NCBI RefSeq assembly: GCF_019195395.1
Contig: NZ_CP078067.1
Location: 2,371,783 to 2,435,782, forward strand
Reading direction: 5' to 3'
DNA length: 64,000 bases
From: Kaistella faecalis
GTDB taxonomy: Bacteria > Bacteroidota > Bacteroidia > Flavobacteriales > Weeksellaceae
In this document: positions 25,465 through 34,506 of the stretch, piece after piece
Layout of the letters: each line of letters starts with the position of its first letter
Numbering within the stretch: the stretch's first letter is position 1
Notes under the pieces: generated by a model
Database searches by the model: none
Told to the model about the DNA's origin: nothing
What the model saw: the letters and a program-made list of their open reading frames with translations, nothing else
Made by a program: the position numbers and the translations under genes

Positions 25465-26439
25465 ATGGAAAAAATAAAAGCAGGAATTGTAGGCGGAACG
25501 GGTTTTACGGCGGGTGAATTAATCAGAATTCTGCTGTATCACCCGAATGTGGAGATTTCATTTGTGACGAGCCAAAGTCTCCAGGGCTATTCTATTACCG
25601 ATGTTCATAAAGATCTTGTTGGAGAAACCAATCTGAAATTTGAAAATTTAGCACAACCCGCAGATATCATTTTTCTCTGTCTTCCGCATGGTGAAAGCAA
25701 AAACTGGCTCATCGAAAACGAAAAAGGCATCGCTCCTGAAACCAAAATTATCGATCTTGGGAACGATTTTCGTGTTGATGAAGAATGGAACGAAAAGAAA
25801 TTCATTTACGGGCTTTCAGAATTCAATAAAGAAAAAATCGCAAAGGCTTTATACATCGCGAATCCCGGATGTTTTGCAACCGCGATTCAACTGGGAATTC
25901 TTCCGATTTTGAAACAGGAAAAAATTGAAAAAATCCATTGTGTGGGAATTACGGGCTCAACCGGAGCGGGAAAAGCTTTGCATCAGTCACTGAATTTCAA
26001 CTGGCGGAACGATAATATTTCTCCTTACAAAACCTTTACGCATCAGCATATCGCGGAAATTGAAAAAAGCATTTCCTTGATTTCTGATACCAAAACGGAT
26101 ATTAATTTTATTCCTTGGAGAGGCGATTTTACACGGGGAATTTTCGTTTCACTGATGATGGAAAGCGACCTGTCTCAGGTCGAAATCGAGGAAATTTATA
26201 AATATGCGTACAAATATTCAAAATTTGTCTTCGTTTCTGCGAGCCCGATCGATATGAAACAGGTTGCGAATACCAATAAAGCATTGATTTATATCGAGAA
26301 AGTGGGAAAAAATCTTGCGGTTCACGTCGCGATTGATAATCTCCTGAAAGGCGCATCTGGACAGGCAATCCAAAATATGAATCTGATGTTCGGTTTTAAT
26401 GAAAAGGCAGGACTTAACCTTAAACCCTCCGTTTTTTAG
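25465..26439 (+). CDS. argC: N-acyl-gamma-glutamyl-phosphate reductase
   Basis: NADPH-dependent reduction of N-acylglutamyl phosphate to the semialdehyde. The N-terminal Rossmann motif is GIVGGTGFTAGELIRIL; the catalytic cysteine lies in IANPGCFATAIQLG; the histidine region is THQHIAEIE. At 324 residues it is the short ArgC type. Two bases separate it from argD. Confidence 0.95.
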   Translation: MEKIKAGIVGGTGFTAGELIRILLYHPNVEISFVTSQSLQGYSITDVHKDLVGETNLKFENLAQPADIIFLCLPHGESKNWLIENEKGIAPETKIIDLGNDFRVDEEWNEKKFIYGLSEFNKEKIAKALYIANPGCFATAIQLGILPILKQEKIEKIHCVGITGSTGAGKALHQSLNFNWRNDNISPYKTFTHQHIAEIEKSISLISDTKTDINFIPWRGDFTRGIFVSLMMESDLSQVEIEEIYKYAYKYSKFVFVSASPIDMKQVANTNKALIYIEKVGKNLAVHVAIDNLLKGASGQAIQNMNLMFGFNEKAGLNLKPSVF

Positions 26440-26441
26440 TC

Positions 26442-27581
26442 ATGAAATTATTTGATGTATATCCGTTGATGCCCGTAAATATTGTAAAGGCAGAAAACTG
26501 TAAACTTTGGGACGAAAACGGAACCGAATACCTCGATTTTTACGGCGGTCACGCGGTGATTTCTGTCGGTCACACACATCCGCATTATGTGGAAAAAATT
26601 AAAAATCAGTTGGATCAGATTGGATTTTATTCAAATTCTGTGATCAATAAACTTCAGGAAGAACTGGCAGAAAAGCTTGGAAAAATTTCCGGCTACGAAG
26701 ATTACAGCCTCTTCCTGTGTAATTCCGGGGCAGAAGCCAATGAAAATGCACTGAAAATTGCATCTTTCAATTCTGGGAAAAAGAAATTTATCACGTTCAG
26801 AAATTCATTTCACGGAAGAACTTCTGCGGTGGTTGCAGCAACCGATGATCCCTCGATTGTCGCTCCAGTAAACGAAACTGACAATTTTGTTTTTTGTGAA
26901 TGGAATAATGTTGAGCAGTTTGAAAAGCTGTTTTTTGAAAATTTTCAGGATTTGGCTGGAGTGATTATTGAAGGAATTCAGGGCATTGGCGGAATTCAGA
27001 TTCCGACTCAGGAATTAATGGATAAAATTTCGCAATTGTGCGCTGAGAATAATGTTTTCTTCATTTCTGATGAAATCCAGTCGGGTTATGCACGGAGCGG
27101 AAAATTCTTTGCTCATCAGCATTTCGGTGTAAAACCGGATATCATTACGACCGCAAAAGGAATGGCGAACGGTTTTCCGATCGGCGGCGTTCTGGTTTCT
27201 CCGAAAATTCCGGCAAAACATAAAATGCTGGGAACTACTTTTGGCGGAAATCATTTGGCTTGTGCTGCTGCCATTGCGGTTTTGGAAATTATTGAGAAAG
27301 AAAATCTGATTAAGGAATCTTTTGAAAAAGGCGAATATTTAATTCAGAAATTAAAAGGAATTTCACAGATCAAAGAAATTCGTGGAAAAGGGCTTTTGAT
27401 AGGAGTTGATTTTGAGATTCCGGCGTCTCAGGTTTCCAAAAAATTAAGGGAAGAATTTAAAATTTTTGTCGGAAGCGCAACCAATCCTTTAACCATGAGG
27501 CTTTTGCCACCACTTACGATTTCTTATCCGGAAATTGATTATTTCATCTCTTCGTTAAAATCAGTCATAAATTCAATTTAA
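26442..27581 (+). CDS. argD: Acylornithine aminotransferase (class III PLP enzyme)
   Basis: Converts N-acylglutamate semialdehyde to N-acylornithine. PLP-fold signatures are seen: CNSGAEANENALKIA, ISDEIQSGYARSGKFFAHQH and the Schiff-base lysine in IITTAKGMANGFPIGG, then TTFGGNHLACAAAIAVLE. The length of 379 residues is typical. Specificity for acetyl versus succinyl is unresolved; position in the operon fixes the role. Confidence 0.94.
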   Translation: MKLFDVYPLMPVNIVKAENCKLWDENGTEYLDFYGGHAVISVGHTHPHYVEKIKNQLDQIGFYSNSVINKLQEELAEKLGKISGYEDYSLFLCNSGAEANENALKIASFNSGKKKFITFRNSFHGRTSAVVAATDDPSIVAPVNETDNFVFCEWNNVEQFEKLFFENFQDLAGVIIEGIQGIGGIQIPTQELMDKISQLCAENNVFFISDEIQSGYARSGKFFAHQHFGVKPDIITTAKGMANGFPIGGVLVSPKIPAKHKMLGTTFGGNHLACAAAIAVLEIIEKENLIKESFEKGEYLIQKLKGISQIKEIRGKGLLIGVDFEIPASQVSKKLREEFKIFVGSATNPLTMRLLPPLTISYPEIDYFISSLKSVINSI

Positions 27582-27583
27582 AA

Positions 27584-28537
27584 ATGAAAAATTTCACATC
27601 AGTTAACGATATATCAAATCCTGAATTGCTTGTTCAGGAAGCTCTGGAACTCAAAAAAAATCTTTACGGTTTCGGGGATTTAGGAAAAAACAAAACACTC
27701 GGTTTGGTTTTTCTGAACCCGAGTTTAAGAACCAGAATGAGCAGCCAGAAAGCAGGAATGAACCTCGGAATGCAGGTTCAGGTCATTAACGCCGGACAGG
27801 ATGCCTGGAACTGGGAATTTGCAGAAAATGCCGTGATGGATGGTTCTACCGTTGAACATATTAAAGACGCCGCAAAAGTTTTAAGCGAATATTGCGACGT
27901 GATTGGTTTAAGATGTTTTCCCGGTTTGAAAGACCGTGACGAAGATTACAGCGAATTTGTGCTGAATTCTTTCATCAAATATGCAACCGTTCCCGTGATT
28001 TCTCTGGAATCTGCGACCCGGCATCCTTTGCAGAGTTTCGCCGATTTAATTACCATCCGTGAAAACTGGACTCAACCACAAAAACCGAAAGTCGTTCTTT
28101 CCTGGGCGCCGCACATCAAAGCGCTTCCACAGGCGGTTGGAAATTCTTTTGCTGAGTGGATGAATGCTGCCGATTTGGATTTTTGCATTGCAAATCCTGA
28201 AGGTTACGATTTAAGCAAGGATTTTACCGGCGATGCTAAGGTTTATCACAATCAGGAGGAAGCTTTGAAAGACGCTGATTTTGTGTATGTGAAAAACTGG
28301 TCTTCGTATGACGATTACGGCGCGATGCCGGAAGTGAAAGGAAACTGGCTTTTAGGTGAAGAATTTTTGAAAACAAATCCTGAAACAAAATTCATGCACT
28401 GTCTTCCGGTACGCAGAAATCTGGAAATGAGTGACGCGGTTCTAGATTCTGCGAATTCTCTGATTTATCAGCAGGCGAATAACAGAACGCTTTCCGCGCA
28501 GTTAATCATCAAGAAAATCCTTGAAAATTCTTTTTAA
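27584..28537 (+). CDS. argF': N-acylornithine carbamoyltransferase (argF' type; probably succinylornithine)
   Basis: Carbamoylates N-acylornithine, the variant route known from Bacteroides and Xanthomonas. The carbamoyl-phosphate motif reads NPSLRTRMSSQKAGMN rather than the STRTR of ordinary ArgF, and the C-terminal motif is FMHCLPVRRN. The family residue that decides substrate (Pro90 in the Bacteroides fragilis succinylornithine enzyme, Glu92 in the Xanthomonas acetylornithine enzyme, from memory) falls on Val90 here (MDGSTVEH). From what I recall of published mutants, small or hydrophobic residues there favour succinylornithine. Length is 317 residues. Confidence 0.92.
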   Translation: MKNFTSVNDISNPELLVQEALELKKNLYGFGDLGKNKTLGLVFLNPSLRTRMSSQKAGMNLGMQVQVINAGQDAWNWEFAENAVMDGSTVEHIKDAAKVLSEYCDVIGLRCFPGLKDRDEDYSEFVLNSFIKYATVPVISLESATRHPLQSFADLITIRENWTQPQKPKVVLSWAPHIKALPQAVGNSFAEWMNAADLDFCIANPEGYDLSKDFTGDAKVYHNQEEALKDADFVYVKNWSSYDDYGAMPEVKGNWLLGEEFLKTNPETKFMHCLPVRRNLEMSDAVLDSANSLIYQQANNRTLSAQLIIKKILENSF

Positions 28538-28538
28538 A

Positions 28539-29327
28539 ATGGAAGATTTATATGTCATAAAAATCGGCGGTGAAACCATCAACAGCAAAGATTCGCTTAA
28601 AGCCTGTCTGAAAGCAATATCGACGGCGGGAAAAAAGGTGGTTTTGGTACATGGCGGCGGAAAAAAAGTCACCGAACTGGCGCAGAAACTCTTCATTCCC
28701 CAACAGATGGTGGAAGGGAGACGGATAACTTCCTTGGAAACTCTGGAACTCTGCACGATGGTTTATGCGGGTCTTATCAATAAAAATATCGTCGCGGGAT
28801 TATCAGCTGAAAAACTCCTGGCAATAGGACTTTCAGGAGCTGATCTGAACTGTATTGTTTCGAAAAAAAGAGATGCTTCTGTGATTAATTACGGTTTTGT
28901 GGGCGACATCGTGAAGGTGAATGAGACGGTTTTTGAAAATTTTATCAGTCAAAATATAATTCCGGTGGTTAATTCCATCAGCATCAGCGAAGATGGTGAG
29001 CTTTTAAATACGAATGCTGATGTAATGGCGGCGGAAATCGCAAAAGCAATGTCGGATAAGTACAAAGTGCATCTCCTTTACTGTTTTGAGAAAAACGGAG
29101 TTTTAAAAGATATTACCGATGAAAATTCAGTAATTATGGACATTTCAAAAACAGATTTTACGCACATGAAAGAAACGAAACAGATTGCCGACGGAATGAT
29201 TCCGAAACTGCAGACTGCTTTTCGAGCGCTGTATCACGGTGTGGATGAGGCAAGAATTCTTAAAAGTGACGCGCTGGAAAATTATTTTACCAACGAAAAC
29301 CCCGGAACAAATATCAGTTTACATTAA
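28539..29327 (+). CDS. argB: N-acylglutamate kinase
   Basis: Phosphorylates N-acylglutamate. The start is taken at ATG 28539 (MEDLYVIKIGGETINS), just after the argF' stop; an upstream in-frame ATG at 28521 would overlap argF' and adds nothing conserved. Motifs: VIKIGGE, VLVHGGGKKVTEL and VNSISISEDGELLNTNADVM. It has 262 residues and lacks the extended N-terminal helix of arginine-inhibited kinases, so feedback inhibition by arginine is doubtful. The stop overlaps the argE start by one base. Confidence 0.94.
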   Translation: MEDLYVIKIGGETINSKDSLKACLKAISTAGKKVVLVHGGGKKVTELAQKLFIPQQMVEGRRITSLETLELCTMVYAGLINKNIVAGLSAEKLLAIGLSGADLNCIVSKKRDASVINYGFVGDIVKVNETVFENFISQNIIPVVNSISISEDGELLNTNADVMAAEIAKAMSDKYKVHLLYCFEKNGVLKDITDENSVIMDISKTDFTHMKETKQIADGMIPKLQTAFRALYHGVDEARILKSDALENYFTNENPGTNISLH

Positions 29328-30379
29328 TGGAGATTTTAAATAACGAAGTCAGAAATTTTTTGATTGAATTGATCGAAACGCCCTCTTTCAGTAAAGAAGA
29401 GGAAAATACAGCGTTAATCATTGAGAAATATTTAAACCTGAAAAACATCCCGTTTCAGAGAAAAGGAAATAATATTTGGGCAAAAAATCTTTATTTCGAT
29501 GAAAATTTGCCGACAATTCTGCTCAATTCCCATCATGACACGGTAAAGCCGAATTCCGGGTACACATTGGATCCGTTTAAAGCGGTGAAAAAAGACGGGA
29601 AGATTTTTGGCTTGGGAAGCAACGATGCGGGCGCAAGTCTGGTGAGTTTATGGGCAGTTTTTGCGCATTTTTATGCAAAAAAACTTAAATATAATTTAAT
29701 TTATGCAGCCACGGCCGAAGAAGAAATTTCCGGTGAGAACGGAGTGAAATCGATTTTGGAAGATTTAGGAAAAATTAATTTTGCCATTGTTGGTGAGCCT
29801 ACGAAAATGGATTTGGCGGTTGCGGAAAAAGGTTTGGTTGTATTGAATTGTGTGGCGAAAGGAACAGCTTCTCATGCTGCTCACATTAATGATGATAATT
29901 CGATCTATAAAGCGGTTCGGGACATTCAGAAAGTACAGAATTTTGAATTTGATAAGATTTCAGAAGTTTTAGGAAAAGTAAAAGCGACCGTGACGATTGT
30001 AAATGCAGGTTCCCAACACAATGTGGTTCCGGATCAGTGTCATTTTACAATTGATGTACGGACGAATGAACATTATTCCAATTCAGAAATTGTGGAAATT
30101 TTCAAAAAAGAGCTGGAGTCTGAAATTCAACCGAGATCATTGGCTTTAAATTCTTCAAAAATTAATTTGGATCACCCTTTTGTTTTGGCAGCGCAGCAAG
30201 AAAACTGTAATTTATACGGTTCTCCGACGGTTTCAGATCAGGCTTTAATGCCTTTTGATTCTGTGAAAATCGGGCCCGGAGATTCCATGCGTTCGCACAC
30301 GGCGGATGAATTTATTTACGAAAAGGAACTCGCTGAAGGCATCGAAAAATACATTGAAATCCTCTCTCATATTCTTTAA
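29327..30379 (+). CDS. argE: N-acylornithine/N-acylcitrulline deacylase (M20 family)
   Basis: Zinc hydrolase that removes the acyl group late in the pathway. M20 features: LLNSHHDTVKPNSGYTLDPF (metal His and Asp), GLGSNDAGASLVSLWA, ATAEEEISGENG (catalytic and metal Glu) and IVGEPTKMDLAVAEKG. Because ArgF' makes acylcitrulline, this enzyme probably works on that compound. It has 350 residues and is linked tightly to argB and argH. Confidence 0.92.
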   Translation: MEILNNEVRNFLIELIETPSFSKEEENTALIIEKYLNLKNIPFQRKGNNIWAKNLYFDENLPTILLNSHHDTVKPNSGYTLDPFKAVKKDGKIFGLGSNDAGASLVSLWAVFAHFYAKKLKYNLIYAATAEEEISGENGVKSILEDLGKINFAIVGEPTKMDLAVAEKGLVVLNCVAKGTASHAAHINDDNSIYKAVRDIQKVQNFEFDKISEVLGKVKATVTIVNAGSQHNVVPDQCHFTIDVRTNEHYSNSEIVEIFKKELESEIQPRSLALNSSKINLDHPFVLAAQQENCNLYGSPTVSDQALMPFDSVKIGPGDSMRSHTADEFIYEKELAEGIEKYIEILSHIL

Positions 30380-30381
30380 AA

Positions 30382-31704
30382 ATGGAAAATAAAAAACTTT
30401 GGGCGAAAGATTCAGCCAACCAGAATCATTTGGAAATTATTGAAAAATTTACCGTTGGTAAAGACAAAGATTTCGATATTTTATTGGCTCAGTACGATAT
30501 TCTTGGGACAAAAGCACATTGCAAAATGCTTGCAAAAATCGGTTTTTTAGGGGAGGAAGAAAATAATGCTATTCAGAAAGAGCTGGATGAAATGTATATT
30601 TTGGCTAAAGAAAATAAGTTGTTAATCAACGATGGAGTAGAGGATATTCACAGCCAGATTGAGTTTAATTTAACTCAAAAACTGGGAGATGCCGGAAAGA
30701 AAATTCACACAGGAAGATCACGAAACGATCAGGTTTTATTGGCGATCAAATTATATTTAGCGTCAGAAATCAAAGAAATTGCACAACTTTCAAAGAATTT
30801 ATTTGAACGTTTAATTAACCTCGCAGAAACTCACAAATCTGCATTAATGCCGGGTTACACGCATTTTCAGATCGGAATGCCTTCTTCGTTTGGATTGTGG
30901 TTTTCTGCTTTCGCCGAATCTTTATCCGAAGATTTAGAGGTTTTAGCCGCAGCTTTATCCGTGGTTGAGAAAAATCCTTTAGGTTCGGGTGCCGGTTTTG
31001 GATCTTCTTTTCCACTGGATCGGGATTTTACAACAAAAGAGCTGAATCTAGAAAAAATGAACATCAATTCTGTTTACGCACAAATGACGCGCGGAAAATC
31101 AGAAAAAATCACAGCGATGGCAATGAGTACGGTGGCTGCGACTTTAAGCAAACTTGCTTACGATATCTGCATGTTCAGCAATCAGAATTACGGTTTTATC
31201 AGTTTTCCATCCGAACTAACGACCGGAAGCAGCATTATGCCTCACAAAAAAAATCCTGATGTTTTTGAACTGATCCGTGCAAAATCTGCCCGAATTCAGA
31301 GTCTTCCGAATGAACTTACACTGCTTATAAACAATCTACCATCAGGCTATCACAGGGATTTTCAGTTGACAAAAGAAATTATTTTCCCGGGAATCCAGGA
31401 TTTGAAAGACTGTCTGCAAATTTTTGAATTTATGCTGAAACACATTAATGTGAAGGAAGATATTTTGAAGGACGAAAAATATGATTATCTTTTCAGCGTC
31501 GAAAAAATCAACGAACTGGTGATGAGCGGAGCAAGTTTTCGGGAGGCCTACCGCGAGGTCGGAAATTCCATTGAAAACGGTTCGTACAGTTACCGAAACG
31601 ATGATTTAAAGCATACCCACAAAGGGAGTATCGGGAATCTATGCCTCGACGAGATTACTCAGAATTTTGAGGAAATCTTCAGGAAATTCAATAAAAATAT
31701 ATGA
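30382..31704 (+). CDS. argH: Argininosuccinate lyase
   Basis: Final step, releasing arginine and fumarate. The superfamily signature is GSSIMPHKKNPDVFELIRAK, with HTGRSRNDQVLLAIKLYL near the N-terminus and MPGYTHFQIGMPSSFG in the middle. The length of 440 residues is normal. Its last codons overlap the start of the Lrp/AsnC regulator by four bases (ATGA). Confidence 0.96.
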   Translation: MENKKLWAKDSANQNHLEIIEKFTVGKDKDFDILLAQYDILGTKAHCKMLAKIGFLGEEENNAIQKELDEMYILAKENKLLINDGVEDIHSQIEFNLTQKLGDAGKKIHTGRSRNDQVLLAIKLYLASEIKEIAQLSKNLFERLINLAETHKSALMPGYTHFQIGMPSSFGLWFSAFAESLSEDLEVLAAALSVVEKNPLGSGAGFGSSFPLDRDFTTKELNLEKMNINSVYAQMTRGKSEKITAMAMSTVAATLSKLAYDICMFSNQNYGFISFPSELTTGSSIMPHKKNPDVFELIRAKSARIQSLPNELTLLINNLPSGYHRDFQLTKEIIFPGIQDLKDCLQIFEFMLKHINVKEDILKDEKYDYLFSVEKINELVMSGASFREAYREVGNSIENGSYSYRNDDLKHTHKGSIGNLCLDEITQNFEEIFRKFNKNI

Positions 31705-32162
31705 AGACACTAGACAGTACAGACCATAAAATTCTTAATTTCATGCAGGAAGATTCCACCGTTTCCGTAAAAGATCTGGCGGAAAAGATCGGGCTTTCCT
31801 TCACTGCGACCTACGAAAGGATAAAATCGCTGAAGCATCACGGCATTATCAGAAAAAATGTTGTGCTGATTAATGCAGAACTTGCAGGATTCGAGATTAT
31901 GGCGTACTGTAATATCGTGTTAAAAGAGCAGTCGAACGAAAAACTGCAGGAATTTGAACAGAAAATAAAGGATGAGCCACAGGTTCTGGAGGTGGTAAGT
32001 CTCTCGGGACAATATGATTATATGATCAAAGTTGTGGCAAAAAACATTAAGGATTATAATAATTTTATGACGACTGTTGTAGCAAATATCCCCAACATCG
32101 GCCAGTATCACAGCAATATCGTACTTTCGGTCATTAAAAATGACACAAAATTTACTTTTTAA
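31701..32162 (+). CDS. Lrp/AsnC-family transcriptional regulator
   Basis: A 153-residue regulator: N-terminal HTH (LDSTDHKILNFMQEDSTVSV, then KDLAEKIGLSFTATYERIKS) and a C-terminal RAM ligand-binding domain (VLEVVSLSGQYDYMIKVVAK). Being translationally coupled to argH, it is made in step with the arginine enzymes and is a natural candidate for feedback control of the operon through the repeats at 23521-23639. Which amino acid it senses is not visible. Confidence 0.92.
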   Translation: MKTLDSTDHKILNFMQEDSTVSVKDLAEKIGLSFTATYERIKSLKHHGIIRKNVVLINAELAGFEIMAYCNIVLKEQSNEKLQEFEQKIKDEPQVLEVVSLSGQYDYMIKVVAKNIKDYNNFMTTVVANIPNIGQYHSNIVLSVIKNDTKFTF

Positions 32163-32189
32163 ATCAGGAAATTATTCCTGATTTTTTTT
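32161..32189 (+). terminator. Intrinsic terminator ending the arginine operon
   Basis: AAATCAGGAA TTAT TTCCTGATTT stem overlapping the regulator stop codon, followed by T-rich sequence. Confidence 0.9.
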
Positions 32190-32215
32190 ATTTAATTTTG
32201 AAGTAAATCTAGAAG

Positions 32216-32575
32216 ATGCCAAAATTTAAAATTCAAAAATCGCCCTTCACTGTTCCGACGACCGACGGGAAGCTGATTGAAGAAATCTGGGGAAACTCCA
32301 CCGGAAATTCAAATATTTCTATTGCGCATATGGTCGCACCTCCAAACTGGACTGAACCGCATCAGACGCCGGAATTTGATGAATTTACCTACATTATCAA
32401 AGGAAAGAAACAATTCGAAATCGATGGTGAAACTGTGATATTAGAAGCTGGACAAAGCATTCTGATTGAAAAAGGAGCCAGAATCCGTTACAGCAATCCG
32501 TTTGAAGATTCCTGCGAATATTTAGCAATTTGTCTGCCTGCTTTTTCAATGGATTTGGTGAACCGCGAAGAATAA
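32216..32575 (+). CDS. Cupin-domain protein
   Basis: Single-domain cupin of 119 residues. Motif 1 is seen as PHQTPEFDEFTYIIKGKKQF (PHxxxxxExxYVLEG type) and motif 2 around GQSILIEKGARIRYSNP. No partner domain is present. Cupins of this kind bind a metal or small ligand; substrate is unknown. It starts 26 bp after the operon terminator and converges on a HAD hydrolase gene. Confidence 0.8.
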   Translation: MPKFKIQKSPFTVPTTDGKLIEEIWGNSTGNSNISIAHMVAPPNWTEPHQTPEFDEFTYIIKGKKQFEIDGETVILEAGQSILIEKGARIRYSNPFEDSCEYLAICLPAFSMDLVNREE

Positions 32576-33199
32576 TTAATAACGAATACCTAAACTTCTT
32601 AATTCTTCCTCCAGATTTGTCCCTTCAGTAATATGAACCGTCATAAAACCTAGCGTTTTTGCGACTTCTATATTCTTTGGATTATCATCAATGAAAACAG
32701 ATTCTTCAGGCTTCAGATGATATCTTTCGAGCAGAACTTCCCAGATTTTCTTATCGGGTTTAATGAGTTTCTCAGTGCCGGAAACAACTATTTTCCCTTT
32801 AAAAGCATTAAAGAAATCATAGTTTGCCAAAGCATAAGGAAAAGTTTCCGCTGACCAGTTGGTAAGCCCGAATAATTCATATTCCGAATGCTCCAGTTTT
32901 CTTAAAACCTCTACATTTTCGGGAATATCAGATTTCAGCATTGTTGTCCAGTTGTCGTAATAAGCGCGGATTTCCGTTTCCCATTCTGGAAATTTTGCCA
33001 CCTGAATGTCTGTTCCTTCCTTTAAACTTCTGCCGCGGTCCTGCTCTGCATTCCATTCATCTTCGGCGATGTTTTTAAGAAAAAATTCCATCTTTTCATC
33101 ATCATTAAAATAATCTCTGAAGAAATATCTGGGATTCCAGTCCATCACCACGCCGCCGAAATCGAAAATTATATTTTTTATCTGTGAATTTTTCTGCAT
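32576..33199 (-). CDS. HAD-superfamily hydrolase
   Basis: Phosphatase-like HAD protein of 207 residues. The nucleophile motif is IIFDFGGVVMDWN, motif II LFGLTNWS, and motif IV FIDDNPKNIEVAKTLG. The length and the alpha-helical cap fit the YihX/epoxide-hydrolase-N-like branch, which includes sugar-phosphate phosphatases. It may be cotranscribed with the antiporter gene 11 bp upstream. Confidence 0.88.
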   Translation of the reverse strand: MQKNSQIKNIIFDFGGVVMDWNPRYFFRDYFNDDEKMEFFLKNIAEDEWNAEQDRGRSLKEGTDIQVAKFPEWETEIRAYYDNWTTMLKSDIPENVEVLRKLEHSEYELFGLTNWSAETFPYALANYDFFNAFKGKIVVSGTEKLIKPDKKIWEVLLERYHLKPEESVFIDDNPKNIEVAKTLGFMTVHITEGTNLEEELRSLGIRY

Positions 33200-33210
33200 T
33201 TTTTATTGAA

Positions 33211-34497
33211 TTATTTTTTGCCGAACAGAATACTGATCAGTGTGAATAGTAAAAGAATATGGAGGTAAAATGAATATTGTACGAGCTCGACATAATCCAT
33301 CTTAAAACTGCTGAGTGAAATGAGAATCAGAATCTGCGCGCCGTAAGGAATTAAACCCTGTACATAACAGGAAGATATATCAAGCACTGAAGCACTTTGC
33401 TGCGGTTTCAGGCCGTACTTGTCATTGATTTCTTTAGCAACTTTCCCGGAAATAATGATGGAAATAGTATTGTTTGCCACACAAAGATTGGCGACGGTTA
33501 CTAAACCACCGATTCCAAGTAAAGCCGTTTTTTTTGAATGAATAATTTTGCTGATATTCTTAATTAAGAAAGAGATTCCGCCCGCTTTTTCCACGAGAGC
33601 GGCCAGTCCGCCCGTAAGAAGGGAAAGAAAGAAAATTTCTGTCATGCTCGTGAAACCTTCGTAAGTTTTCTTTGCAAATCCGATAAAATCGAAGCTTCCG
33701 TAACCAAAACCTAAAATTCCTGCAAATGCAAGACCTGCAAATAGTACCACAAAAACGTTCAACCCAATGAGAGAAAGTACAATCACGAGAATATATGGCA
33801 AAATTAAAATAAGGTTAAAATCTTTTACTGAATCTGCCGCTGCGGCAGTGCTTTCCTGATTTAAACCCACTGCGGTTAATAAAATAATCGCTGTGAAAGC
33901 CGCCGGAATGGCAATTTTGGAGTTAAAACGAAACTTATCTTTCATCTGGCAGCCTAAACTTTGAGTAGCTGCAATGGTGGTGTCCGAAATCAAAGACAGG
34001 TTATCGCCGAACATCGCTCCCGAAAGTAAGCAAGCACCGATTAACCCTAAAGGTGAGTCGCTTTTTTCAGCAAGCGCGATAACAATAGGTCCAAGTGTTA
34101 CAATTGATCCAACCGAAGTTCCCGACGCAAAGGAAAGAAACGACGCCATGACAAAAACTCCAACAGGAAAGTAAGCAGGCGAAATATAGGTAAGCCCGAG
34201 GTTAACAATGGAATCTACACTTCCTGTCGCTGCTGTTACTGTCGCAAAAGCTCCTGCCAGAAGGTAAATAATACACATCGTAAGGATTTTTCCATCGCCA
34301 CATCCTTTCAGGAAAGTATCAACTTTCTGATTGATTTTTCCTTTCAAAAGTACAAACGCTGCGGTAATTCCTATCAGAGCAGCTACAGGTGAAGGAAGTG
34401 CATAAAAATCGTCATAGTAAATCCCGAACCCCAGGAATACAAAAACGAAAATCAGCAGCGGAAAAACTGCAACAAATTGAGAATTAAGTTTAAACAT
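33211..34497 (-). CDS. NhaC-family Na+/H+ antiporter-like membrane protein
   Basis: Polytopic membrane protein of 428 residues with about 10-12 hydrophobic segments. Characteristic stretches are FASGTSVGSIVTLGPIVIAL, LSGAMFGDNLSLISDTTIAA (GDNxSxISDTT is typical of NhaC) and CVANNTISIIISGKVAKEIN. It probably exchanges Na+ (or a metabolite) for protons at the inner membrane. Specific substrate is not proven by sequence. Confidence 0.85.
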   Translation of the reverse strand: MFKLNSQFVAVFPLLIFVFVFLGFGIYYDDFYALPSPVAALIGITAAFVLLKGKINQKVDTFLKGCGDGKILTMCIIYLLAGAFATVTAATGSVDSIVNLGLTYISPAYFPVGVFVMASFLSFASGTSVGSIVTLGPIVIALAEKSDSPLGLIGACLLSGAMFGDNLSLISDTTIAATQSLGCQMKDKFRFNSKIAIPAAFTAIILLTAVGLNQESTAAAADSVKDFNLILILPYILVIVLSLIGLNVFVVLFAGLAFAGILGFGYGSFDFIGFAKKTYEGFTSMTEIFFLSLLTGGLAALVEKAGGISFLIKNISKIIHSKKTALLGIGGLVTVANLCVANNTISIIISGKVAKEINDKYGLKPQQSASVLDISSCYVQGLIPYGAQILILISLSSFKMDYVELVQYSFYLHILLLFTLISILFGKK

Positions 34498-34506
34498 TCC
34501 GCAAAA

